Shown one piece after another: positions 1 to 5,439 of a stretch of DNA of 11,979 nucleotides. The stretch is from an uncultured Clostridia bacterium (GTDB lineage: Bacteria; Bacillota; Clostridia; Lachnospirales; Lachnospiraceae): positions 1-11,979 of the forward strand of contig CAMODY010000047.1 of the NCBI GenBank assembly GCA_946611595.1, given 5' to 3'. The notes under the pieces are model-generated. The model was given only the letters and a program-made list of their open reading frames with translations, was not told the origin of the DNA and did no database searches. Numbering within the stretch: position 1 is the stretch's first letter; the number at the start of each line of letters is the position of its first letter. Both the position numbers and the translations under genes were made by a program.

Positions 1-408
1 CGTCCATCCCGTACGGTCGGAAAAGAATTCATCAAATTCATCATCTTCCAAAAACGGATATTCAATATATTGCTGAATCGAGTTATCATCAATCAGATTT
101 CCAGGCATTCCGGCCCAGCGCATATTTTTCGGATTCGTGAGTTCTAAAAGCGGCCCCTCTCCCGCATAGTTATTTCCAACACCGATCCCACAATCAGGAT
201 CAAAATCATTCAGATATTTAAAGATTGCTTTTCTGTATGTTTCCAGTGACTCGTCATAAATACTCTCCGCAACCGTAAAGCCGGCATCCAGTACCGGAAA
301 AATCGCAGGAGAAGGTTTGATCGGAATCTGATCCGGCTCTTTTAAAGCAATCGCATCTTCAACTCGTTTTACTTTTTCTTCATACTTGGCTTTTGCTGCT
401 CCCTCCAT
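1..408 (-). CDS. Uroporphyrinogen decarboxylase-family protein, N-terminal part (cut by window edge)
   Basis: The first 136 residues of a larger protein are visible; it runs off the left edge. The start ATG at 408-406 follows a strong GGAGGTG site about 5 bases away. The N-terminus (EEKVKRVEDAIALKEPDQIP) matches the opening of the URO-D superfamily, in which a helix leads into an E-P-D-x-[IV]-P strand. In this superfamily that includes true HemE and the MtaA/MtbA/CmuA-type corrinoid methyltransferases. The opening is followed by PVLDAGFTVAESIYD and by an acidic stretch DDDNS-type near the cut. Clostridial genomes carry many non-HemE members of about 350-450 residues, often tied to one-carbon or methyl transfer, so I do not call it hemE. 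There is no signal peptide or membrane segment in the visible part. The gene diverges from the nitroreductase gene. The family call is fairly firm; the substrate is unknown. Confidence 0.72.
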   Translation of the reverse strand, partial: MEGAAKAKYEEKVKRVEDAIALKEPDQIPIKPSPAIFPVLDAGFTVAESIYDESLETYRKAIFKYLNDFDPDCGIGVGNNYAGEGPLLELTNPKNMRWAGMPGNLIDDNSIQQYIEYPFLEDDEFDEFFSDRTGWT

Positions 409-433
409 ACAAAACACCTCCTATCCATTTCCA

Positions 434-462
434 ATCTTGCAGCGAGCCAGGTGAAAAGTCAA
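434..462 (-). promoter_or_regulatory. Weak candidate promoter for the URO-D-family gene
   Basis: On the minus strand TTGACT (462-457) lies 17 bases before CAAGAT (439-434), about 25 bases upstream of the start codon's ribosome site. The -35 is good (5 of 6 to TTGACA), but the -10 matches only 3 of 6, so this is tentative. Confidence 0.3.
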
Positions 463-488
463 AATCAAAAAATTAATGAGCTGATTCA

Positions 489-517
489 TTGTCATCTGCG
501 TCAAAAAAATATAGAAT
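489..517 (+). promoter_or_regulatory. Sigma-A-type promoter for the nitroreductase gene
   Basis: TTGTCA (489-494), a 17-base spacer and TAGAAT (512-517) form a good vegetative promoter. The predicted transcript begins near 524, about 70 bases before the ATG at 595. It would start downstream of the in-frame GTG at 451, which argues that the upstream part of the open frame is not translated. Confidence 0.6.
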
Positions 518-583
518 ACTATCAGAAAGACAACTTTAGTGATAACTTCTTTGTATCTGCAAGCCTTTTATATTGTTCGACAC

Positions 584-590
584 AGGAGGA
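584..590 (+). promoter_or_regulatory. Ribosome binding site fixing the nitroreductase start
   Basis: AGGAGGA sits 4 bases before the ATG at 595. It is the only good Shine-Dalgarno sequence near any candidate start in this frame, and it decides the start in favour of 595 over the GTG at 451. Confidence 0.75.
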
Positions 591-594
591 TATT

Positions 595-1155
595 ATGATT
601 GAAAATGAAGTGTTAAAGAATATGAAGACGAGGTTCAGCTGCAGAAAGTTTAAGCCGGATCCGGTAGAGAAAGAAAAACTCGACGCCATTCTGGATGCTG
701 CTAAATATGCTGCAAACGGACATCATTTAGAAGCGTGGCATTTTACGATTATCACAACGGAAGAAGGAAAGAAGGAACTCCTTGATGCTGTTGCTCCGGA
801 ACCAGAAGAATTCAAGAAATTTGCCCCGAAAGGAGCGACCTGGCCATTTCCATCTGATTTCTTCGGCGCACCCGTCGTGATCATGATCTCTTATGATCCG
901 AAGGCTCCGTGGCCGGATGCAGGCGCATTCTTAGCAGCCGGAAATATCATGAACGCGGCGCATTCCTTAGGACTTTCTTCATGCGCCCTGACAGTCTACT
1001 CCAAAGATGTCTTCCGCACAGAAGAGACAAAAGCAAACAGAGCTAAATTCATACCGGAAGGATACGAGCTTTATCTGTCCCTGGTTTTGGGATATCCGGA
1101 GGTAGTTCCAACAAACAAACCGCCTCGTAAAGAAGGTGTAGAAACCTGGTTGTAA
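595..1155 (+). CDS. Nitroreductase-family flavoprotein
   Basis: A protein of 186 residues, typical of the compact FMN-dependent nitroreductase fold (PF00881). Family features, in order, are the N-terminal FMN-phosphate motif TRFSCRKF (residues 12-19), corresponding to the usual R-[SR]-x-R-x-F; the AANGHHLEAWHF segment (39-50), equivalent to the A-P-S-x-x-N-x-Q-P-W flavin loop; the long helix DAGAFLAAGNIMNAAHSLGL (108-127) followed by SSC; and LVLGYPE (163-169) near the C-terminus. Members use NAD(P)H to reduce nitroaromatics, quinones or flavins, and many have unknown natural substrates. The usual Q-P-W is here E-A-W with His-His before it, so the flavin pocket differs a little. The open frame extends upstream to a GTG at 451, but 595 is chosen because of its ribosome site and the promoter at 489-517. 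The gene appears monocistronic, ending at the hairpin at 1208-1237. Confidence 0.9.
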   Translation: MIENEVLKNMKTRFSCRKFKPDPVEKEKLDAILDAAKYAANGHHLEAWHFTIITTEEGKKELLDAVAPEPEEFKKFAPKGATWPFPSDFFGAPVVIMISYDPKAPWPDAGAFLAAGNIMNAAHSLGLSSCALTVYSKDVFRTEETKANRAKFIPEGYELYLSLVLGYPEVVPTNKPPRKEGVETWL

Positions 1156-1207
1156 AAGCTAGTTTTCCCAAAACGTTTGGACCAGCAGATTATTAAACTG
1201 AGATTAA

Positions 1208-1237
1208 AAAAGTAGACATGTTTTCATGTCTACTTTT
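1208..1237. terminator. Bidirectional rho-independent terminator
   Basis: A perfect 13-bp inverted repeat (arms 1208-1220 and 1225-1237, loop TTTT) has an A-run at the base on one side and a T-run on the other, so it gives a U-tract on either strand. It lies between two convergent genes, the nitroreductase (plus) and the YdcF-like lipoprotein (minus, ending at 1269), and can end both transcripts. Confidence 0.85.
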
Positions 1238-1268
1238 ACTTTAAGCCCATTCAGAACAATGTCCGGTT

Positions 1269-2129
1269 TCAATTTAGTGGCGGCAGTTCATGAATATCAT
1301 AAGTCTCATAATAAATATCAAACGCCGTTTCTCTATCGCCGGATAGTTCAATCAGAGCGCCCGCCTGAAACATGGAAGAAAGCGTTCCGCTCGGAGCCTC
1401 CCACGCAGCGTTAGAGACGATATGATATTTTTCTTCTCCGGCTTTGTCCGCCCGCAATGTAGCCTCTGCCCCAAAGAGCAGTTCTCCGGTCGCAATATGA
1501 TAATCACTGGATACGATCGCAATCTGCGTAACCTGCGGATATTGTTCTTCTAAAATATCAAGAGTAAACATCGCATTTTGCGCAGTTGTGATCGACTTAT
1601 CTTCTACTATGATACGTTCTGAAGAAATACCATTTTCCTTGAGCCAGGAGGCCATGACACCAGCCTCTGTTGCGGATGGATTTTCTGCGGCTGTTCCGCC
1701 GCCGGTGCAGACAACAAAGGCATTTGGATATTTCTCCGCGCAGCGCTTTACTACTTTGAGTCTTTCTAATAGTTCCTCCTTCATCGTGCCATCCGGATAT
1801 AGCTGAAAACCCAAAGCAACAATCACAAGTTCATCCGTAGCAGGAAGCCCATCCGGCAAGACCGTATAATTGATCCGTACCCCTGCTGCCTCATGCGCCC
1901 AAAGGTCCATAACGCATTCCCATTTTTCAGCTGCATCTTTATCGTTCTTTCGAAGTTCTTTTAAAAGCTCTTCCACCTTGTCCTCTGCTTCATCTCCATA
2001 GTTCCCGTAATAGAGAAGCATCTCTTTGATGATTTCCCCGGACTCTCTTTTCGGTGCGCCGCATGCAGCAAGCCCTGCAGCAAGACAAAGAACAAGAACA
2101 ATATTTATGATCCACTTCCACTTTTTCAT
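1269..2129 (-). CDS. YdcF/DUF218-domain lipoprotein
   Basis: A protein of 286 residues with an N-terminal lipoprotein signal: MKKWKW, a hydrophobic core, then lipobox LAAC with Cys23 as the predicted lipidated residue. It is therefore anchored on the outer face of the membrane. Residues about 30-95 are a charged, mostly helical segment specific to this protein. Residues about 100-245 look like the DUF218/YdcF/SanA fold (PF02698): VIVALGFQL (102-110), VVCTGGGT (139-146) followed by an acidic SATEAGVMASWL (152-163), IIVEDKSITTAQNA (173-186), and IVSSDYHI (205-212). The family is linked to cell-envelope functions, but its reaction is not settled. The longer open frame begins with a TTG at 2183, which is itself inside the predicted -35 element; 2129 is chosen because of the signal peptide and an AAAGGA site about 10 bases upstream. 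Confidence is high for lipoprotein and fold, low for function. Confidence 0.85.
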   Translation of the reverse strand: MKKWKWIINIVLVLCLAAGLAACGAPKRESGEIIKEMLLYYGNYGDEAEDKVEELLKELRKNDKDAAEKWECVMDLWAHEAAGVRINYTVLPDGLPATDELVIVALGFQLYPDGTMKEELLERLKVVKRCAEKYPNAFVVCTGGGTAAENPSATEAGVMASWLKENGISSERIIVEDKSITTAQNAMFTLDILEEQYPQVTQIAIVSSDYHIATGELLFGAEATLRADKAGEEKYHIVSNAAWEAPSGTLSSMFQAGALIELSGDRETAFDIYYETYDIHELPPLN

Positions 2130-2154
2130 AACTCTCAGGTCCTTTCTTACCACA

Positions 2155-2183
2155 AGCATATACCTTGCCGAATAAGTTCTCAA
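2155..2183 (-). promoter_or_regulatory. Promoter for the YdcF-like lipoprotein gene
   Basis: On the minus strand TTGAGA (2183-2178), a 17-base spacer and TATGCT (2160-2155) make a plausible sigma-A promoter just upstream of the ATG at 2129. It supports the internal start, since translation cannot begin within the -35 box. Confidence 0.55.
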
Positions 2184-2197
2184 CTACTTTCGGAAGA

Positions 2198-2226
2198 TTG
2201 AATTCGCATGCACGATTTGTTATATT
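2198..2226 (+). promoter_or_regulatory. Extended -10 promoter for the P1-family peptidase gene
   Basis: TTGAAT (2198-2203), a 17-base spacer and TATATT (2221-2226), with TG one base before the -10, match an extended -10 sigma-A promoter. Transcription would begin near 2233. It is back to back with the lipoprotein promoter; the two -35 boxes are 14 bases apart. Confidence 0.7.
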
Positions 2227-2259
2227 GATTTTAATAATGACAAAGACGAGGTTGATGAG

Positions 2260-3228
2260 ATGAAAGAGATTTCAATCAATGAAATAGGACCTATCCGGAT
2301 TGGACAGGTAGAAAATAAAGAAGCCGGAACAGGCTGTACTGTTTTTATCAACGACGAAGGCATGCATGCGGGACTTGATGTTCGCGGCGGAGGCCCGGCT
2401 TCCAGGGAGACGCCCCTGCTCAGTACGCTCTCTGCAGCACAGAGGATCCACGCCGTTGTCCTTTCAGGCGGAAGTGCTTACGGACTTGCAGCTGCAGGCG
2501 GCGTTATGCAGTATTTAAAAGAAAAGGATCTTGGCTTTGATGTCGGCGTAACAAAGGTACCGCTTGTTGTCCAATCGAGTCTTTTCGATTTAACGGTTTC
2601 GAATCCGAACGTGTACCCGGATGAAGCTATGGGCTATGAAGCTGCAAGAAAAGCTTTTGAAGAGCCCAATTATAAAGATGGTAATTTCGGTGCCGGCTGC
2701 GGCGCAACTGTTGGAAAGCTTTGCGGCATGGACCGCTGCATGAAAAGCGGAATCGGAAGCTATGCCGTAGAACTTGGAGAATTAAAGATAGGCGCTGTTG
2801 TAGCAGTTAACGCACTCGGAGATATTTTTGATTGGAAAAGCGGAAAACAGATTGCAGGAATGCTGACAGAAGACCGAAAAGCTTTTGCACATTCACCGGA
2901 GGAAATGCAAAAAAGCATCGAAGCGATCAAGAACCGTTTTGTCAATAACACAACGCTTGGCGTGATCATAACCAATGCAAGATTCCACAAAGGATCTCTT
3001 TGCAAGATTGCGGGCTTAGGTCACGACGGATACGCTAGATCCATCCGCCCGGTTCATACATCCTTAGATGGTGACAGTATCTATGCTCTTTCGATCGGAG
3101 ATGTTATCGCGGACCGCGAAGTCGTAGGCCTCATGGCTGCGGAAGTGATCAGCGAAGCCATTGTTCGAGCAGTAACAAGTGCTGAAAGTGCATATGGATT
3201 TCCGGCAGCAAAAGATCTAAATTTCTAA
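2260..3228 (+). CDS. P1-family (DmpA/S58-type) peptidase
   Basis: A protein of 322 residues with no signal peptide, so cytoplasmic. The family comprises N-terminal-nucleophile aminopeptidases and amidases (DmpA, BapA type) that cleave themselves into two chains. Visible hallmarks are ITEIG-like opening GPIRIGQ (10-16), GLDVRGGGPASRE (38-50), VVLSGGSAYGLAAAGGVM (66-83), GFDVGVTKVPLVVQSSLFDL (92-111), and GAGCGATVGK (144-153). NNTTLGVIITNA (229-240) follows and is the expected self-cleavage region, with Thr231 the likely nucleophile, where DmpA has Ser. SLDGDSIYALS (268-278) comes near the end. Members act on N-terminal D- or L-amino acids or beta-peptides; the substrate here is unknown. A GAGG ribosome site precedes the ATG. 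The gene ends directly against the GNAT gene on the other strand, with no terminator between them. Confidence 0.9.
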   Translation: MKEISINEIGPIRIGQVENKEAGTGCTVFINDEGMHAGLDVRGGGPASRETPLLSTLSAAQRIHAVVLSGGSAYGLAAAGGVMQYLKEKDLGFDVGVTKVPLVVQSSLFDLTVSNPNVYPDEAMGYEAARKAFEEPNYKDGNFGAGCGATVGKLCGMDRCMKSGIGSYAVELGELKIGAVVAVNALGDIFDWKSGKQIAGMLTEDRKAFAHSPEEMQKSIEAIKNRFVNNTTLGVIITNARFHKGSLCKIAGLGHDGYARSIRPVHTSLDGDSIYALSIGDVIADREVVGLMAAEVISEAIVRAVTSAESAYGFPAAKDLNF

Positions 3229-3738
3229 TTACTTCTCCTCTAGATTTTCGATTTTCTCAAACGCAATCCTCGGGCTGCCATCCGGCAGGTAAATGATGCC
3301 GCAGCGTTTGAACCCGTTCTTTTGAATCGCCCGCTGCATTGGAAGATTATCCCTGTGCGTATCGATCCTCAGATGCCGGATTTTCTTCCACGCGAAGTTA
3401 ACAGCCGCCTCAAGAATCCCTTTCTGCATTCCATCTGACGCAACGCGGTGGAGCGTCGCATACGCTTCCGTAGAAAGCCACGCGCCGTCTTCAATATAGG
3501 AATACGTCGGATCACTTCCAAAAATCAAAGCAAAGACGCCTATGATCTTATCCTCTTCTTTGATCACATAAAGCTGCCCGATCTCAATATCGGACAACAA
3601 AAGTTCAGCAGGAGGAAAGCCACCCTGCCACTGCGTCATATTTCCACTTCGGCGCATAAACTTTCTCGCAGCTTCATAGATCTGCAGGAGAATTGGAAGA
3701 TCTTCTTTTTTTGCTTTTACTACTTCTCTTTTATCCAT
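3229..3738 (-). CDS. GNAT-family N-acetyltransferase
   Basis: A protein of 169 residues, the usual size for a single-domain GNAT enzyme that moves an acetyl group from acetyl-CoA to an amine. The segment ATLHRVASDGMQKGI (94-108) fits the acetyl-CoA-binding motif A, where the R/Q-x-x-G-x-G/A loop is represented by SDGMQKG. It is followed by the helix AAVNFAWKKI and LRIDTHRDNLPMQRAIQKNG (123-142), the typical motif B, ending in NGFKRCGII. The substrate cannot be told from the sequence. The start ATG lies only 20 bases beyond the terminator of the upstream FKBP-fusion gene and has no clear Shine-Dalgarno sequence (GAAG only). It also has no good promoter of its own, so it may be made at low level or by readthrough. 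Its stop codon abuts that of the convergent peptidase gene. Confidence 0.85.
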   Translation of the reverse strand: MDKREVVKAKKEDLPILLQIYEAARKFMRRSGNMTQWQGGFPPAELLLSDIEIGQLYVIKEEDKIIGVFALIFGSDPTYSYIEDGAWLSTEAYATLHRVASDGMQKGILEAAVNFAWKKIRHLRIDTHRDNLPMQRAIQKNGFKRCGIIYLPDGSPRIAFEKIENLEEK

Positions 3739-3757
3739 ATCTTCAACGCATGAATAT

Positions 3758-3787
3758 AAAAAACCTCCACATTGCTGCGGAGGTTTT
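3758..3787 (-). terminator. Terminator of the NifX-FKBP gene
   Basis: On the minus strand AAAACCTCC, a 10-base loop and GGAGGTTTT form a 9-bp perfect stem (arms 3779-3787 and 3760-3768), followed by further Ts to give a run of six. It lies 20 bases after the stop of the FKBP-fusion gene and just before the GNAT start. It is also a partly palindromic GGAGG motif, but that GGAGG is 30 bases from the GNAT ATG, so it is not its ribosome site. Confidence 0.8.
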
Positions 3788-3807
3788 CATTATTCAAGTC
3801 CTTACGA

Positions 3808-4656
3808 TCAGTCAACCACCTCAACCAGCTCGATGGTAAAGTTCAGTTCTTTTCCGGCCATCTCATGGTTTGCATCAAATGTGACTGTCTTTTCGTCTTT
3901 TGCAACCACCATAACCGGTACCGGCTGGCCATACATATTTCTAAGGAATACCTGCTGGCCGACTTCTACGTCTTCTGCGCCAGGCATCTGGGCAATCTCG
4001 ACTGTAAAGATTGCATCCGGATTTTTCTCTCCATATGCTTCTTCCGGCATCAGGTGCACTTCAACCGTCTCGCCAACTTCCATATTTGCAACTGCTTTAT
4101 CAAATCCTAAGATCATCATGCCTGCACCACAGACAAACTCAAGCGGCTCACCACGATCATAAGAAGAGTCGAACTGCGTGCCATCGTTAAAGGTTCCTCT
4201 GTAATGTGTACGGCAAGTCTTTCCGACGTTCTTCCCTTCAAATGCAGGCTCGCTATGGCATCCGCCACAGCTTCCACATCCACCGCTTGCGCAATCATGA
4301 TCGCCACAGTCATGGTCTTCATCATGGTGATGGTCACAGTTTGCACCCGTGTTGACCAGTTCTCCACGCAGGTAAGCAGCAACTGCTTCATCCGCATTTC
4401 CGGATGCCCCTGCACAAAGTTCGATGCCGGCTTCTTCAAGAGCGTTCTGTGCTCCACCGCCGATTCCACCGCAGATCAGAACATCAATCCCCTTATCTGC
4501 AAGCAACGCTGCAAGTGCGCCGTGTCCGCTGCCGTTTGAACCGATGACCTCTGAAGACTGAACAGCGCCATCTTCGACTTCATAAACTTTAAACTCCTCT
4601 GAATGTCCGAAGTGCTGGAAGACTTCACCATTATCATGTGTAACTGCGATTCTCAT
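3808..4656 (-). CDS. NifX-like domain fused to SlyD-like FKBP peptidyl-prolyl isomerase via a Cys/His-rich linker
   Basis: A cytoplasmic protein of 282 residues in three parts. Residues 1-105 resemble the NifX/NifB-C-terminal FeMo-cofactor-binding domain (PF02579): MRIAVTHDNG, FGHSEEFKVYEVEDG (16-30), and GIDVLICGGIGGGAQNALEE (56-75) with Cys62. Residues 107-133 are a metal-binding linker with six Cys and six His, including CDHHHDEDHDCGDHDC and CGSCGGCH. Residues about 140-282 are an FKBP-type prolyl isomerase of the SlyD kind: HYRGTFNDGTQFDSSYDRG (151-169), GMMILGFDKAVANMEVGE (179-196), EAYGEKNPD (206-214), an insert-in-flap-like portion and DANHEMAGKELNF (261-273), which closely resembles the SlyD C-terminal part. 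The start is fixed by AGGAGAGA just before the ATG at 4656. It has its own promoter and terminator, so it is monocistronic. Metal handling or metallocentre folding is an inference. Confidence 0.85.
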   Translation of the reverse strand: MRIAVTHDNGEVFQHFGHSEEFKVYEVEDGAVQSSEVIGSNGSGHGALAALLADKGIDVLICGGIGGGAQNALEEAGIELCAGASGNADEAVAAYLRGELVNTGANCDHHHDEDHDCGDHDCASGGCGSCGGCHSEPAFEGKNVGKTCRTHYRGTFNDGTQFDSSYDRGEPLEFVCGAGMMILGFDKAVANMEVGETVEVHLMPEEAYGEKNPDAIFTVEIAQMPGAEDVEVGQQVFLRNMYGQPVPVMVVAKDEKTVTFDANHEMAGKELNFTIELVEVVD

Positions 4657-4687
4657 GTTGTCTCTCCTTTTTAAATATGCTCTTCGC

Positions 4688-4715
4688 ATTATAAAGCTTT
4701 TTCTACAGAAGGCAA
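4688..4715 (-). promoter_or_regulatory. Promoter of the NifX-FKBP gene
   Basis: On the minus strand TTGCCT (4715-4710), a 16-base spacer and a perfect TATAAT (4693-4688) precede the ATG at 4656. The predicted leader is about 25 bases and carries the AGGAGAGA ribosome site at 4668-4661. Confidence 0.65.
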
Positions 4716-4743
4716 GCGAAGACTTCACCGCATTCTATATTGT

Positions 4744-5439
4744 CTAAAACATGGTTCCTGTAAATGGAGTTTGAGGCATGGTTTTAAAGTCATAAGTTTC
4801 CAGTTCCTCAATGCTGTAAAGATTCGTATGGGAACCTTCATGCACCATAAGATTTGAAGACTCACCAAGCTGAACGACGATGACCGGTTTTCCAGTCGCA
4901 TAAGCATAACCGCATTCCCACGCCGTACCGGAATCGCTGTAATTGCCCCAATAAAGCATCACCAGAAAATCGCACCAGTCGATGCCCGCCTTGTCATTTA
5001 AAAAGGTCTGACGGCTCCATACCGGATCTCCAACATTCCCCTCGCGAACCTCATGTTCTCTCGGTGAGAACACATCGAATCCACGCCCTTTCATGATTTC
5101 TTCTACCCTGCCCAGAGCTTCTGTCTCCGTATCATTAAAGAATGGGGAGGCAATATAAATTTTGTTCGTCTCTGATTTCTCTTCTGAACAATGGATACCA
5201 AGCTCTTTAAGTGCTTCTTCAAAAATCGGACGGTCATCTTCATCAATTTCCGAAAGACTAACTTTTTTAAAGTCCAGCTCTTCGCTTGCTAAAATATCGA
5301 TCATCTGATTCACAACCGTTTTATGTGAAAAATCCGGATAGGTTTTCAAGATATGTCTACAGAGAATAACTGCCTCTTCCGACTTCTTACCCATTTGTAG
5401 CTCAGAAGCTTTTTTAAACAGTTCCAGTACTCGTTCCAT
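4744..5439 (-). CDS. Nucleoside 2-deoxyribosyltransferase-like protein with N-terminal extension
   Basis: A protein of 231 residues, longer than typical deoxyribosyltransferases of about 150. Residues 93-215 fit PF05014: KIYIASPFF (93-101), a mid-domain DVFSPREHEV (122-131) and WSRQTFLNDKAGIDWCDFLV (141-160). The hallmark DSGTAWECGYAYATGKPVIV (169-188) contains Glu175, the likely catalytic nucleophile. Members swap the base on 2-deoxyribonucleosides or act on nucleotide derivatives; the exact substrate is unknown. Residues 1-92 form a charged helical region not usual for the family. The start at 5439 follows a GGAGG 6 bases upstream; a longer in-frame ATG at 5532 lies inside the upstream gene without a similar site. 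The first 26 bases overlap the end of the tocopherol-cyclase-like gene in another frame, indicating translational coupling. No strong terminator was found after the stop. Confidence 0.82.
   Translation of the reverse strand: MERVLELFKKASELQMGKKSEEAVILCRHILKTYPDFSHKTVVNQMIDILASEELDFKKVSLSEIDEDDRPIFEEALKELGIHCSEEKSETNKIYIASPFFNDTETEALGRVEEIMKGRGFDVFSPREHEVREGNVGDPVWSRQTFLNDKAGIDWCDFLVMLYWGNYSDSGTAWECGYAYATGKPVIVVQLGESSNLMVHEGSHTNLYSIEELETYDFKTMPQTPFTGTMF

Noticed and set aside
451..594. Longer nitroreductase beginning with GTG at 451
   Set aside because: The promoter at 489-517 and the AGGAGGA site before 595 favour the shorter protein, and the extension has no family similarity.
2130..2183. 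Longer YdcF-like lipoprotein beginning with TTG at 2183
   Set aside because: The TTG is part of the predicted -35 box, and the extension would bury the lipoprotein signal peptide.
3808..4656. NifX similarity as evidence of a nitrogen-fixation cluster
   Set aside because: No nifHDK, nifB or molybdenum transport gene is in the window; NifX-type domains are common in non-fixing anaerobes.
4657..4743. Terminator after the deoxyribosyltransferase gene
   Set aside because: Only a short imperfect GTGAA/TTCGC hairpin without a U-tract is seen.
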